Part shown: positions 49,535-58,995 of the stretch, piece by piece
Layout: each line of letters opens with the position of its first letter
How positions within the stretch are numbered: position 1 is the stretch's first letter
NCBI RefSeq assembly: GCF_000590555.1
Contig: NC_022198.1
Coordinates: 946,583 to 1,010,582, forward strand
Length of the DNA: 64,000 nt
Direction: 5' to 3'
Source of the DNA: Corynebacterium argentoratense DSM 44202
GTDB lineage: Bacteria; Actinomycetota; Actinomycetes; Mycobacteriales; Mycobacteriaceae
Notes under the pieces: model-generated
The model's input: the letters and a program-made list of their open reading frames with translations, nothing else
Told to the model about the DNA's origin: nothing
Databases searched by the model: none
Made by a program: the position numbers and the translations under genes

Positions 49535-51403
49535 TTAGGCTCCCAACTTATCCAGCAGCTCCGACAAGGTTGCCGCTGCGTCGATCTTCATGTTCAGGTA
49601 GCCGTCCGGAGCGACCTCGGCGCCTTCAAAGGAAGCGGGTGCGCCTGCTAGCAGCACCGTGGATACCCCTGCTTCGCGGAGTGCCTTGACAGCCTCTACA
49701 CCGGATTCGGCGTACTCCGGGTCGGTACCACAGATAACGGCGATGTCTGCAGCGCGTGCAGCAGCTGCAAACTCCTCGGTACCGGGAACGACCTGGCCGG
49801 GGTTGAGCGCCTCGATGCCGCCGGAAGCCAACAGGTTGGTGCTAAAACCAGTGCGCACGTTGTGCTTAGACAGGGGGCCGAGCGGAATGAGGCCAACTTG
49901 GGGGCGCTGACCGTTAGCTTCGAAGAAGGCATCGGAACGGTTGCGCATCTCGGCGAAGTCCACCGCCCAGCGGCGAACGCCCTTGGGCTCTACGCGGCGG
50001 GAAGCATCCAGGGGCTTCTCGCCAAGGTTCGGGAACTCATTGATGCCGGTGATCTGCTTACGGCGGTGAGCAACATCGGCACGCAGGCGCTCGAAGGAAG
50101 CATCAAGGGCTTCTGCAACTGCGCCCGAGGCGGTGTTGGTGATAAAGCCCTCATTGGCTTCCACGCCAGTGAAGACCTCCCAGGCCTTGTCAGCCAATTC
50201 GTCAGTCAGGGCTTCAACGAAGTAGGAGCCACCGGCTGGGTCGACAACGAAACCGAGGTGGGATTCTTCCAACAACAACAGGTTGGTGTTGCGGGCGATG
50301 CGGTGCGCGAAGTTACGAGACGTACCTTCCAGGCCGCCCTTAACAGCCCAGTCGAAAGGCAAAACCTCAACATCGGTCGCACCACCCACGCCTGCGGCAA
50401 ACGCGGCCACAGTACTACGCAGCATGTTGACCCACGGGTCGCGCTGGCTGAACATCAGCGGCGCGGTGACGGCGTGCTGAGGTGCAGAACCAGCCTCGGG
50501 AGCACCCACTACGGAAGCAACGCGAGCCCACAGTTCACGAGCAGCACGGAACTTTGCGATCTGCGCGAACTGGTCGTCGGTAGCCGCAAAGCGGAAAGTG
50601 ATTTGCTCCAAAGCCTCGGCAGCGGACAAACCAGCCTCGGTCAGTGCACGCAGGTACTCGACACCGGCCGCCAGAGAGAAACCGACCTCTTGAGCATCGG
50701 TGGCGCCCTGGTTAGACAGCGAGACACCGTCGACGACAATGGCGCGAACCTTGCCGGGACGCTTGGAACAAGCCACAGCCAATTCCACAGCCTCATCCAA
50801 GCTCACAGTGTCGGTCTCATCGAAACCGGCGGTCAGCGGGCACGCACCAAGCTCGAGCACGCTGCCCTCAGCAACCCCCGCGGCGTCAACAAGCGAAAAG
50901 ATCTGCTGAGCGGCGTCAGCGACCTTCGCTCCGGCCTTCAGACGGATCGGCGCCAGATCAAGGTAAACATCCTGCAGAACGGCAGGAAGATCGGCGGCCG
51001 AGAGCCCCTGGGTGAGATCAATAACGATGTTGGTGGTGCCATTGGCCAGAGCATGCAGCAGCTGCTTGTTGACCTCAGTGGGCGACACACCCGGAACGGA
51101 ACCGAAGGTCTCGGTCACGCCCCAACCAATGCGGCTCGGGTCAGATACCTGCGCGCCACGGACAAACGGGAAGACGCCCGGCTCGGCGGCCTCCTGCAAT
51201 TCATCCTGGCGGGTATACAGCGGATTGATGTCGATGCCGTCATAGGTTGTGCGGACAAGCTTCTTCCACACATCCAACGGGACATCTGCGACGTCCTTCT
51301 TCTGCACACGAGCGAACACACCCGCTACTGCCTTGTACCAAGCGTCGTACTTGGTGGACAGTTCGGGCAGCTCACTCGCGGCAGCAGACTGGTTGTCAGT
51401 CAC
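49535..51403 (-). CDS. mutA: Methylmalonyl-CoA mutase small subunit
   Basis: The 622-residue structural partner of MutB, with the same fold. It lacks the DxHxxG cobalamin motif, as expected for the small subunit (its C-terminal domain reads [17 protein letters not shown] in the equivalent region). GTG start at 51403 with AGGGGAG 13 nt upstream; the stop lies one base before the mutB ATG. First gene of mutA-mutB-meaB. A minus-strand AT-rich -10 candidate lies near 51440. No cobalamin riboswitch is visible in the short leader. One word at 50879. Confidence 0.96.
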   Translation of the reverse strand: MTDNQSAAASELPELSTKYDAWYKAVAGVFARVQKKDVADVPLDVWKKLVRTTYDGIDINPLYTRQDELQEAAEPGVFPFVRGAQVSDPSRIGWGVTETFGSVPGVSPTEVNKQLLHALANGTTNIVIDLTQGLSAADLPAVLQDVYLDLAPIRLKAGAKVADAAQQIFSLVDAAGVAEGSVLELGACPLTAGFDETDTVSLDEAVELAVACSKRPGKVRAIVVDGVSLSNQGATDAQEVGFSLAAGVEYLRALTEAGLSAAEALEQITFRFAATDDQFAQIAKFRAARELWARVASVVGAPEAGSAPQHAVTAPLMFSQRDPWVNMLRSTVAAFAAGVGGATDVEVLPFDWAVKGGLEGTSRNFAHRIARNTNLLLLEESHLGFVVDPAGGSYFVEALTDELADKAWEVFTGVEANEGFITNTASGAVAEALDASFERLRADVAHRRKQITGINEFPNLGEKPLDASRRVEPKGVRRWAVDFAEMRNRSDAFFEANGQRPQVGLIPLGPLSKHNVRTGFSTNLLASGGIEALNPGQVVPGTEEFAAAARAADIAVICGTDPEYAESGVEAVKALREAGVSTVLLAGAPASFEGAEVAPDGYLNMKIDAAATLSELLDKLGA

Positions 51404-51677
51404 GGTGGACTACTCCCCTCATGAGTATTCTCCAAAAATATAATCAGTAAATTGTGACGCGAACCCTCCGTGCGATAAGAAGGTCGAGTAGGCCACAACT
51501 CCTTCCCATATAGTAGCGCTGCTGCCTGCGCCACGCTCAACTCAGCTGACCCTCACACCCCAAGTGTGGCCGTTGTCACTTTCGCGTTGACCGCGGGTGG
51601 GCAGATCGCATGCCGCCATCCCGACTATGGCGGCGCCAGCGAAACAAGCCACGCGCCACAGGCTAAGGTCTCTAGAC
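51404..51677. promoter_or_regulatory. Divergent promoter region mutA / DedA-like gene
   Basis: The minus side holds an AT-rich TATATT-type -10 near 51440 for mutA. The plus side has TAAGGT (51664-51669) 8 nt before the GTG at 51678. No operator or gene is recognisable in the remaining sequence. Confidence 0.4.
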
Positions 51678-52403
51678 GTGAAAAGATTCCAGCACACTGT
51701 GCACCGCGTGCAGTCCGTGCGGCAGGTGTTCCAACGCCTCGTGCAGCAGCTAGTGCGTGCGCTGGCATCACTGTCGCTGGGTAAAAAAGTCACCCTAGCT
51801 GTTATCGCTGCAGTCGGCGTCTATGCAGTCTTCTTTGTCGACACCCCACCGCTATCCCAGGTGCGCGCCTACGCCGATCAGGCCGACTCGTGGCTGCTTC
51901 CCGTCTTTTTCATTCTTTATATAGTCATTACCCAATTCCCTATCCCCCGGACTTTTTTGACACTCAGCTCCGGCATTTTGTTCGGGCCCGTAGTGGGCTG
52001 CGTCGTTGCCCTGAGTGCCACCACAATTTCCGGCGGTCTAGCTTTGTGGGGCATCCGAAAATTTTTCGTTAATGACGCCGCGCGCGCCCGCATCAACGGA
52101 CGCACCATCGACGCGATCAATGCGCGCCTGAAGGCCCGAGGCTGGTTGGCTATCGCTTCGCTCAGGATGATCGGTGCTGTGCCTTTTTTCGTCCTCAACC
52201 TCACGGCATCGTTTACCCAGGTGTCCCTCAAGCATTTCGTTATTGCCACCTTCGTCGGCTCGGCGCCGGCGACCATCGCCACCGTTTTCATCGGGGATGC
52301 CCTCACTGGTACGGCCAACCCGGCGCTGATTGGCGTTACCGGGGTGCTGCTCACCCTCGGTCTCATCGGGTTGGCTCTGGACTACAAGCTCCCCGTGGCG
52401 TAA
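51678..52403 (+). CDS. TVP38/TMEM64 (DedA-like) membrane protein
   Basis: A 241-residue membrane protein of the VTT/SNARE-associated domain family. Motifs: FPIPRTFLTLSSGILFGPVVGCVVALSATTISGGLALW and RMIGAVPFFVLNLTASFTQVSLKHFVIATFVGSAPA, the re-entrant helix pair of the family. Proteins of this type are thought to move lipids across the membrane or aid lipid homeostasis. A leaderless GTG start at 51678 is preferred because of the -10 placement. One TGACGYCGCG word at 52073 (NDAA). Confidence 0.85.
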   Translation: MKRFQHTVHRVQSVRQVFQRLVQQLVRALASLSLGKKVTLAVIAAVGVYAVFFVDTPPLSQVRAYADQADSWLLPVFFILYIVITQFPIPRTFLTLSSGILFGPVVGCVVALSATTISGGLALWGIRKFFVNDAARARINGRTIDAINARLKARGWLAIASLRMIGAVPFFVLNLTASFTQVSLKHFVIATFVGSAPATIATVFIGDALTGTANPALIGVTGVLLTLGLIGLALDYKLPVA

Positions 52404-52432
52404 GGGGGAATCAAGCCGCTAGGATTGACGGC

Positions 52433-53014
52433 ATGTACGCTCTTCACGCCACTTACCGTGGCCACGCCACACGCCGGGCCGAACTGGTTAAACGATCTGC
52501 GGTTGCACTCTCCCAGCTGCCAGGTGTCCCAGAAGTGGAAGTGGTCGGGATTGAAGAGATCGCAGCAACGCTCACAACACCCGAGTCCGTTACAGACATC
52601 ACCATGGCACTGCTAGCCGCAGGCGAATGGGCTATCGGCATTGGTGTTAGCCCCCTCGATACCGTCGCGCAAACTCAAGCGCACAAAATTTTAGGCAAGT
52701 CCCCCAAAGCCGCCAAGGTCTACGTTAGCCTCATCGACTCCGCCGAAGGACTGAGCGAAGACCTCGCCGCCACCTTCGAACTGCTGGCCTTCGTGTTAAG
52801 CAAACGAACCCCCGAAGGTCGCGAAGCTACCTCGCTGATCCGCAGAGGCCTCACCCAAACCGAAGCTGCCGCAGAACTGGGCGTGAGCAAACAAGCCGTC
52901 TCCCAACGCCTCCAAGCCGCAGGGTGGGTGGCAGAAACCCAAGGGTGGCGGCTGGCGGTTCGACTACTATCCCGGGCTACAGAAGATCTTCCTTCCGAAT
53001 CTCCGGCACAGTAA
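52433..53014 (+). CDS. HTH-containing protein of unknown function (SatD-like)
   Basis: A 193-residue protein. The C-terminal part has a helix-turn-helix, LTQTEAAAELGVSKQAVSQRLQAAGW (about residues 140-170), of the sigma-70-region-4 or MarR-like kind. The N-terminal half (SQLPGVPEVEVVGIEEIAATLTT and AAGEWAIGIGV) resembles SatD-type proteins, but I am not certain. A leaderless start: TAGGAT (52420-52425) is 7 nt before the ATG. The last 38 bp overlap the convergent DUF3097 gene. Confidence 0.75.
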   Translation: MYALHATYRGHATRRAELVKRSAVALSQLPGVPEVEVVGIEEIAATLTTPESVTDITMALLAAGEWAIGIGVSPLDTVAQTQAHKILGKSPKAAKVYVSLIDSAEGLSEDLAATFELLAFVLSKRTPEGREATSLIRRGLTQTEAAAELGVSKQAVSQRLQAAGWVAETQGWRLAVRLLSRATEDLPSESPAQ

Positions 53015-53837
53015 CAAAATCGACCAAACGCTCCACCGCCCCAATCAGGGTCGAATCCAAATCCCTGAAAGAATTCACGGCGGAATACACCCTGTTCCAG
53101 CCCTCACGAGTGTCACCCCAACCAAGCCTGTGGCAAATACCAGTCTTCCAATCCTCATCCCGGGGAACCTCCGGCCACTGCTTGATGCCTAGACGCTCCG
53201 GCTTGACCGCCGCCCAAATGTCGATAAAAGGATGGCCCGTGACCAACACATGCGGGCCCACCGACTCCGTCAACCGGGTCTCCTTAGAACCACTGACCAA
53301 GTGATCAGCCAAAACCCCCACCCGCCGACCCTCCGAAGGACCAAACTCCGCCAAGCGCTCCGGAAGATTATCCAAGCCCTCCAAAAACTCCACCACAACC
53401 CCCTCCACGCGCAAGTCATGACCCCACACCTTTTCCACAATCGCGGCGTCATGAATACCTTCGACCCAAATGCGCGACGGGGCCGCAACCTTAGCCTCCA
53501 CCTGTGCCACGCGGCGGGAACCAGAATTCGAATGCTTCATCGCCTGGGCCAACTGCCGAGCCTGGTCAGTGACATAACGCGTGAGAGTCACAATGCGACC
53601 ATCGATCATAAACGCACCCTCGCGCAGCTTAAACAGATTCTCCCGCCCATGGCGATCCTCCAAGCGCACAAAATCACCATCATAAGTGCGCTCAAAACCG
53701 GTGACCGCCCCAACAAAACCCGTCGCGCGAACCTCAACAACAAGCCCAGGCTCAGCGGGAACCTTCGGATACTCCGTAGGAGATCGACGAGAATGCCCCT
53801 TCAAAATGTCGCCACCATAACGATCAAAGCCAGTCAT
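52977..53837 (-). CDS. DUF3097-family protein
   Basis: A 286-residue actinobacterial conserved protein. It begins MTGFDRYGGDILKGHSR and contains VRLEDRHGRENLFKLREGAFMIDG, RIWVEGIHDAAIVEKVWGHDLR and ADHLVSGSKETRL, the last resembling a Toprim-like acidic site (EGxxD ... DHLVxGSKE). If so it may bind or cut nucleic acid, but this is inference. -10 TAAGGT (53851-53846, minus) lies 8 nt from the ATG. Confidence 0.85.
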   Translation of the reverse strand: MTGFDRYGGDILKGHSRRSPTEYPKVPAEPGLVVEVRATGFVGAVTGFERTYDGDFVRLEDRHGRENLFKLREGAFMIDGRIVTLTRYVTDQARQLAQAMKHSNSGSRRVAQVEAKVAAPSRIWVEGIHDAAIVEKVWGHDLRVEGVVVEFLEGLDNLPERLAEFGPSEGRRVGVLADHLVSGSKETRLTESVGPHVLVTGHPFIDIWAAVKPERLGIKQWPEVPRDEDWKTGICHRLGWGDTREGWNRVYSAVNSFRDLDSTLIGAVERLVDFVTVPEIRKEDLL

Positions 53838-53872
53838 GACTGACTACCTTATCCGCTAGGCTATTGATCCTT
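53838..53872. promoter_or_regulatory. Compact divergent leaderless promoter pair
   Basis: Only 35 bp separate the two start codons. The minus -10 TAAGGT (53851-53846) and a plus -10 TAGGCT (53857-53862, 10 nt from the ATG) lie back to back, so each -35 region must fall inside the other gene. Confidence 0.5.
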
Positions 53873-54613
53873 ATGGATTTCCGCTCACAGGTCTATTCGC
53901 CAGCACAAAACATCGCAGTGTGGATCGCCGCCTGGCACCTACACCACACCTCGACAGACAACTTCACCGACGCCATGCTCGCCCTCGGCGGCCCCACCGA
54001 CCTCACCCTTCTCGCCCGCATTCGCGCGCTTCTTGACGCCGCCCACGCCCAGGCCCCAATGGAACAACCGCTCGTCCGGCTGGCGCTGAGTGGCCCCGGC
54101 GACCCCGGCCCCCACGGCGTCATCATTTCCAAAGGAGCACACCCACACGAGGCCCTGCTGCTCAGAGAGGTAGACACCCCGCCCGCATTGGCAGAACTGG
54201 ACCCGCATCGGTCGGCAGAATGGGATCTGGTCGACCCCGGAGTGCTACCACCGTCCGACTACCTCATGCCCGGTGACGCAGACAGACTACTCGCGCAAGC
54301 CACCGCAGTAGCAGCCGACATGATCGAAGCCAAAGGGTTTAGCACCGACGCCCTCCACAACCCTCGACTTACCGTCGGCGCGCTAAGCGACTTCTACGAC
54401 ACCCCAGGCCTGCCCGACGCAACCCCCGGCAGAGCCGCCCAGCTATTCGCCCGCGCGGACCGCGTCGCAGCGATCATTGAAACCGTCGGCGATCGCATGG
54501 GCGAACACAGCGTCGACACAGAACTTATCCCGCTGTGGCGACACATCCGCCGAGCGCGCATCACAGGCGTCGAATATGCTGCCCGCGACATGCGACGATA
54601 CGCACGGCCCTAA
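53873..54613 (+). CDS. Conserved protein of unknown function
   Basis: A 246-residue soluble protein with no signal peptide or membrane helix. Notable stretches: YSPAQNIAVWIAAWHLHHTSTDNFTDAML near the N-terminus and FARADRVAAIIETVGDRMGEHS near the C-terminus. It is Asp- and Ala-rich and mostly helical by eye. I do not recognise the family; the syntenic neighbour of DUF3097 in corynebacteria is the best guess. Confidence 0.7.
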   Translation: MDFRSQVYSPAQNIAVWIAAWHLHHTSTDNFTDAMLALGGPTDLTLLARIRALLDAAHAQAPMEQPLVRLALSGPGDPGPHGVIISKGAHPHEALLLREVDTPPALAELDPHRSAEWDLVDPGVLPPSDYLMPGDADRLLAQATAVAADMIEAKGFSTDALHNPRLTVGALSDFYDTPGLPDATPGRAAQLFARADRVAAIIETVGDRMGEHSVDTELIPLWRHIRRARITGVEYAARDMRRYARP

Positions 54614-54641
54614 GTTCGTGCCCCGGCGTCCCGCACTCCGG

Positions 54642-55847
54642 CTAAGCGCCAGGCCTAGCCCCACCATGGGCAGCCGGTCGCTTCCTCGGGGCACAGCACC
54701 CCTGTGCGCACGGCTCACCATTAGCCCTACACCCGCGAAGCGCCGGAACCCCACCAGGAACATCCGAGGCGCCGCCAGGTCGTGTGCTATCAACGCGTGC
54801 AACGGGGGCCCCGCACTCCAGCTCCTCCAGCAAATCCACAACCATCGCCGCGAAATCAGCCGTTGGACCCGCCGTTCGGGTACGCACAATATCAATATCG
54901 AAATCGGCGGCCTCCTGCTGCAACTCCGAATCCAAATCCCACACCACCTCAATATGGTCTGAGACAAAACCAATCGGGCACACAACCGCAGCATCAACGT
55001 CCCCATGGATCGCCGCAATATGATCCACCACATCAGGATCCAACCACGGCACATGCTCAGGGCCCGACCGGGATTGCCAGACCACATCGTAGAAACCGTC
55101 AGCAGCGTGCGCACCAACAGCCGACGCGGCGTCATCAATCGGAGAAAAACCACAGCGCTGGGCAACCAACTCTGAGGCATAACGGATCTGGGAAGAATAC
55201 AAGGCGCCGTCGGAATCCACACCCGACGATCGATCCGCGGACAAAGGGATGGAGTGGGCGGTAAACACCAAACGAATACGATCGCCGCGCCCGTGAGCAC
55301 GCACCTTCGCTAAGGCCTCATCCACCGCGTCGACCATCGCATCTATATACCTGGGGTGGTCGAAGAATTGCCGCAACTTCACCATCTGAACGCCCTCGGC
55401 TAGGCCGCGCTGCTCCAGGTGCTGCATACAGCGGGCGATATCTTCGTGATATTGCCGACAACCCGAATACCCACCCCACGCAGAGGTCGCGAACACAGCA
55501 ATCCTGCGGTGGCCGGCCGCCACCATCTGCTCCACCGTATCCTCAGCGAAAGGGTGCCAGTTGCGGTTGCCGAAGAAAACCGGCAGATCACGCCCCCGAG
55601 TGTGAAGCTCCTGCTCGACATGGTCGATAATTTCGCGATTGAGGGAATTCAAAGGACTCACTCCGCCGAAGTGGTGATAGTGCTCCTCCACCTCATCCAG
55701 GCGCTCAGGTGGGATACCCCGACCCCGGGTGACATTTTCCAAGAAAGGCCGCACGTCCTCGTGGCCTTCAGGGCCACCAAAGGATAAAAGCAGCAGTCCA
55801 TCAAAAGGATGATTGTCCACTGGGTCGATAGTGTGCTTTTCGGGCAT
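54642..55847 (-). CDS. hemH: Ferrochelatase (coproporphyrin ferrochelatase type)
   Basis: Inserts iron into coproporphyrin III in the coproporphyrin-dependent haem pathway used by actinobacteria. The core [32 protein letters not shown] (catalytic His) and [20 protein letters not shown] are present. Cys in [10 protein letters not shown] and a C-terminal [13 protein letters not shown] are the ligands of the [2Fe-2S] cluster known in actinobacterial ferrochelatases. The start at 55847 has TACAGT (minus, 55860-55855) 7 nt upstream (leaderless); an in-frame ATG at 55973 lies in nlpC. 401 residues. One word at 55125. Confidence 0.95.
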   Translation of the reverse strand: MPEKHTIDPVDNHPFDGLLLLSFGGPEGHEDVRPFLENVTRGRGIPPERLDEVEEHYHHFGGVSPLNSLNREIIDHVEQELHTRGRDLPVFFGNRNWHPFAEDTVEQMVAAGHRRIAVFATSAWGGYSGCRQYHEDIARCMQHLEQRGLAEGVQMVKLRQFFDHPRYIDAMVDAVDEALAKVRAHGRGDRIRLVFTAHSIPLSADRSSGVDSDGALYSSQIRYASELVAQRCGFSPIDDAASAVGAHAADGFYDVVWQSRSGPEHVPWLDPDVVDHIAAIHGDVDAAVVCPIGFVSDHIEVVWDLDSELQQEAADFDIDIVRTRTAGPTADFAAMVVDLLEELECGAPVARVDSTRPGGASDVPGGVPALRGCRANGEPCAQGCCAPRKRPAAHGGARPGA

Positions 55848-55857
55848 GTATAGCACT

Positions 55858-55885
55858 GTAGCCCGCTGCAAACGCAACGGGCTAC
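55858..55885 (-). terminator. Hairpin between the NlpC gene and hemH
   Basis: GTAGCCCG and CGGGCTAC with an inner TGC/GCA pairing form a long stem. It overlaps the hemH -10 and lacks a T-run. Probably ends the NlpC/P60 transcript. Confidence 0.5.
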
Positions 55886-55933
55886 TAAGGATGACCGAGC
55901 TAACTGACCTCGATGTGAAAAACCGGCCGAGAG

Positions 55934-57871
55934 CTAGATCATTCGCACAACGTACGGGCTCATACCGCCCCAACGAACCGGGCTGATCTTCACCGTAGAA
56001 CCGGACTGGGGAGCCTCGATCATCTGCCCATCACCAAGGTAAATAGCGACGTGGTTTTCAGCATTCGGGCCGTAGAAGATCAGGTCGCCGCGCTGCATAT
56101 CGCTGGGCGATACCTTAGTTCCCCGCTGGTACTGGTAGCCGGTGTAGTGCGGAAGCGAGATACCCGCAGCTGCGAAAGCGTAGAGAACCAGGCCAGAGCA
56201 GTCGAAGCCGTACTTGTTGTAGTCGCCGTGAGCATCAGCCACTCCACCGTCTCGAATACCGAGGGTCGGACCGTTGGCGTCGCCACCACCCCAAGCATAA
56301 GGAGTGCCTAGCTGCGACATTGCCCGGTTAATGACAGCCTCGATTTTCTCGTCTCGGCTGCCAGACACAACCTGGGTTGTTGCGGCAGTGATGTCGCGTG
56401 CGGTTTGAGGCGCCTTGTTGGTGCCTTCAGTGATCTGGTCGAGCAGATTAATCAGGCCACCGATGACGTCGTTGTCGCCGTCGGTTGTGCCTTCGGTGGT
56501 CTGGCTGACAGTGTCACCCGTAGCAGCATCGTTGCCTGCGGTCGGCTGCTGCTGTGCCGCGACAACCGCATCGGCGGCCTCTTCATCCGTCGGGTATGGG
56601 TTATCCAGCGCGGTGTGGTTCGGGGCGGTCGCAGCGATGACTGCTGCGGCGGCGGCGCTAGCGGCAGCAGCTGCGGCTTCGCGTGCCTGCTGGGCTTGCG
56701 CTTCGGCTTCTGCGCGCTGCGCGGCCTCGGCCTCGGCGCGCTCAGCCTCAGCCTTTTTGGCTGCTGCTTCCTCGGCCGCCTTGCGTGCAGCTTCTTGGGC
56801 CCTACGCTGTTGCTCGAGCTCTTGGGCAGAGGGGCCCTGCTCGTTGCCTGTCGCCGGTGCCTGGGGAGCTGTGGCTTGTTGAGCAGCCTGCGTGGCTTCC
56901 TCAGCGGCCCGTGCGGCGGCTGTGGCTTCCTGTTGAGCCTGCTGTGCTTGTTGCTGTGCTTGGTCGGTGGCTGCTGCAGCTTCGCGTGCTTGCTGCTCGG
57001 CCTCCGCACGTTGCTGCTTGGAGCGTTCGTAGTCCAGGTATTCCTGGCGTTGGCCCTCTAGGGTGCTGACAGTTCCGCGGGCGGAATCAAGCTGGCTTTG
57101 GGCACTATCGCGTCGCTCGACGAGTTGCTGGCGATGCGCTTGCTTTTCTTGGAGTGCGGCACCGTTGGTTTCGATCGCTTGGCGTGCGTGTGCCTCTGCG
57201 TCGGCGGCTTCCTGCTCGCGCTGCTCAGCAACCTTGCGGGCTTCGCGAAGTGCTGATTCATTGTTGGCTTTCTCGGTGCGCAGGCGATCGAGCTCGGCGA
57301 TTGCTGCGCGTTGCTTTTCGGTTTGGACGCGCAGGAAGGTTTGGCGGTCCAGGCTGTCTTCGCTGTTGCGGGAGCCGGAAATCTCTCCGATGGGAGCGCC
57401 TGTTCCACCGCCACGGTAGGCCGTCCGTGAAATTTCATCGAGGGTGGCCTGGGCCTTGGTCATCTTTGCTTGCGTATCGTCAAGCTCGGCGCGCGCTGCC
57501 TTAGATTCCTGGCGGGCGCGTTCGGCTGTTGCTTGGGCATCGTGAAGATCGACCAACGCTTTATTCACCGCTTCGCGCAGGCCGCCCATTTCGTTTTCGA
57601 GGCGCGCGATGTCAGCTTCGGTTTGAGACAATGACGTCGCGAGCGATGCAACGTCGGAAGAGCGCGAATCGACGTCGTTGTGGGCTTGGGCGATGTGTGC
57701 GTCGTTAGGGTTGGTCGGCTGTGCATACGCAGGCAGGCTGGTCGCACTGAGGGCGACCGATAGCGTGATTGCGGTGAGCATCCGACGGCTGTTCTTAGTG
57801 TGCTTGTTGACAAAGCGGTCAGCGTGGCGGGCGCGTGGGGTGCTATCAGCACGGTGCGAGGCGAAAAGCAC
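55934..57871 (-). CDS. RipA-type NlpC/P60 peptidoglycan endopeptidase
   Basis: A 645-residue secreted cell-wall hydrolase, homologue of mycobacterial RipA and corynebacterial DIP1281/Cg1735, needed for cell separation. After about 30 polar residues comes a signal peptide ([21 protein letters not shown]). Residues 55-330 are a long coiled coil. A stretch of about 120 residues is almost only Ala, Gln, Glu and Arg, and an acidic Thr/Asp linker follows. The NlpC/P60 domain has the catalytic Cys in GFDCSGLV (about 558), His in [10 protein letters not shown] (about 605) and the third residue near IEAP. The coiled coil is thought to block the active site until it is activated. It precedes a DUF6676-like gene and aconitase, as in mycobacteria. 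One word at 57632. Confidence 0.95.
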   Translation of the reverse strand: MLFASHRADSTPRARHADRFVNKHTKNSRRMLTAITLSVALSATSLPAYAQPTNPNDAHIAQAHNDVDSRSSDVASLATSLSQTEADIARLENEMGGLREAVNKALVDLHDAQATAERARQESKAARAELDDTQAKMTKAQATLDEISRTAYRGGGTGAPIGEISGSRNSEDSLDRQTFLRVQTEKQRAAIAELDRLRTEKANNESALREARKVAEQREQEAADAEAHARQAIETNGAALQEKQAHRQQLVERRDSAQSQLDSARGTVSTLEGQRQEYLDYERSKQQRAEAEQQAREAAAATDQAQQQAQQAQQEATAAARAAEEATQAAQQATAPQAPATGNEQGPSAQELEQQRRAQEAARKAAEEAAAKKAEAERAEAEAAQRAEAEAQAQQAREAAAAAASAAAAAVIAATAPNHTALDNPYPTDEEAADAVVAAQQQPTAGNDAATGDTVSQTTEGTTDGDNDVIGGLINLLDQITEGTNKAPQTARDITAATTQVVSGSRDEKIEAVINRAMSQLGTPYAWGGGDANGPTLGIRDGGVADAHGDYNKYGFDCSGLVLYAFAAAGISLPHYTGYQYQRGTKVSPSDMQRGDLIFYGPNAENHVAIYLGDGQMIEAPQSGSTVKISPVRWGGMSPYVVRMI

Positions 57872-58312
57872 GAAAAAGCTCCTGCGGTAGACAACGAGAG
57901 GTAGTCAAGGCCGGTGGCCTGACCTAAGTGTTCACTCGCACGAGTGGAGACACGCAGGAAAGCTTCCCCACTTACCTGAAGTGTAGTGCATGGACTTGAC
58001 TGGAGTGCTTGCTGCATCCCATTCAATTCAACTCAACTCACACGAGTGAACAGTTAGAACCTTATGCCACTTAAGTAACAGCAGCCCCTTTGAGTATCAG
58101 GTTTAACGTGGGGTGATAGCCCTTTAGTGCACAGTTTTTCGAAAACGCATGCGTGTGACCTGCACTGTTCGACACGCCGTAAAAAGTTGTGATCTTTACT
58201 ACATAATAGAGTTGCAACGGTGCAATTTTGGAGATGTGTCCCCGATATACATATTCGGACCCTAGGCGGAGAAGCTGGAAATCGCTACTGTCCATCAAGT
58301 GTGGAAGCTTGA
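57872..58312. promoter_or_regulatory. Long structured leader/promoter region of the NlpC/P60 gene
   Basis: A 441-bp gap without a supported gene. Visible: a minus -10 candidate TAAGGT (58064-58059) giving a leader of about 180 nt; hairpin CACTCG-CA-CGAGTG (57933-57946); GTTCACTCG (57930) repeated inverted at about 58044; four pentamers ATTCA-ATTCA-ACTCA-ACTCA (58021-58040); and a perfect palindrome ACGCATGCGT (58145-58154) upstream. The conserved blocks of the ydaO/c-di-AMP riboswitch, often found before such hydrolases, are not recognisable. Confidence 0.5.
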
Positions 58313-58807
58313 CTAATTAGTACTGTCCCGGAGGCGCTCCCATGTGAAAGCTGCTGAGGTGACAAGTGCGGCCGCGACGGCAATGCAGGCGTTAATTAAA
58401 GGCCATGGGGTTGACTGGTGGCTGAGAGTGTCGATGAATGCCTGAAGTCCGGTGGATAACTCAGGGTGTGAAAGTAGTGCGCGCTGGGCCGTTTCCAAAT
58501 CCGCCCGAGAGTAGGCGTCGGACACCACGGCTCCGGAACCGGGCGCCCTGACGATGATGATGTCCTGCGGAGCTTTTGTGGAAAGTTCCTGGGCGATGTC
58601 GCGTAGATCTGCTGTCATCCCCGGAGTTTGGTCGAGATAGACGACGCCGATGTCCCCCACCGGCGAACCCTCGGCCAGTGGGCTGATCTCATTTTTAATT
58701 TCCACTGGATCAATACCTGACGCCAGTGAAGGGTCGAGGTCAACCGCAACGTTACCCGACTCTAGCTGTTGGGCAAGGTCGTCAACATTAACGAAATCGG
58801 GAATCAT
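58313..58807 (-). CDS. DUF6676-like membrane-anchored protein (Rv1476 homologue)
   Basis: A 164-residue protein from ATG 58807 (MIPDFVNVDDLAQQL). A TPM-like alpha/beta domain (VGDIGVVYLDQTPGMTADLRDIAQEL, DIIIVRAPGSGAVVSDAYSRADLE) is followed by one C-terminal membrane helix (LINACIAVAAALVTSAAF). Position between acnA and the RipA-type gene is the same as Rv1476 in mycobacteria. The function is unknown; a link to cell-wall or Fe-S maintenance is speculation. Confidence 0.82.
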   Translation of the reverse strand: MIPDFVNVDDLAQQLESGNVAVDLDPSLASGIDPVEIKNEISPLAEGSPVGDIGVVYLDQTPGMTADLRDIAQELSTKAPQDIIIVRAPGSGAVVSDAYSRADLETAQRALLSHPELSTGLQAFIDTLSHQSTPWPLINACIAVAAALVTSAAFTWERLRDSTN

Positions 58808-58878
58808 GGTCTTGATATTAGGAACTCCCCCGCATTTATTTATGCGACACACCCCATGGCACCCCCAAAATTAAGCAA

Positions 58879-58901
58879 CAGAACGCTCGTACTGTTATAT
58901 T
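58879..58901 (+). promoter_or_regulatory. AcnR operator and -10 of acnA
   Basis: CAGAACGCTCGTACTG (58879-58894) fits the AcnR operator pattern CAGNAC-N4-GTACTG known from C. glutamicum. It ends one base before a -10 TATATT (58896-58901), so bound AcnR would block RNA polymerase. Aconitase mRNA then has a leader of about 85-90 nt with RBS AGGAAGTGGAG. Confidence 0.85.
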
Positions 58902-58995
58902 AGTTGCAGGACGCACGCAAGGCCCAGCCCAAGTAGCCTCGCGTGCTGAAACCGTAACAACTACTGCACCTACATAGGAAGTGGAGCTAACAACT

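Noticed and set aside
49862..51424. Plus-strand open frame of 520 codons
   Set aside because: Antisense shadow of mutA.
57872..58070. ydaO (c-di-AMP) riboswitch before the NlpC/P60 gene
   Set aside because: The conserved core blocks are not recognisable in the minus-strand leader.
58071..58298. 75-codon minus ORF in the NlpC leader
   Set aside because: No ribosome site or family; it overlaps the region that holds promoter-like and palindromic elements.
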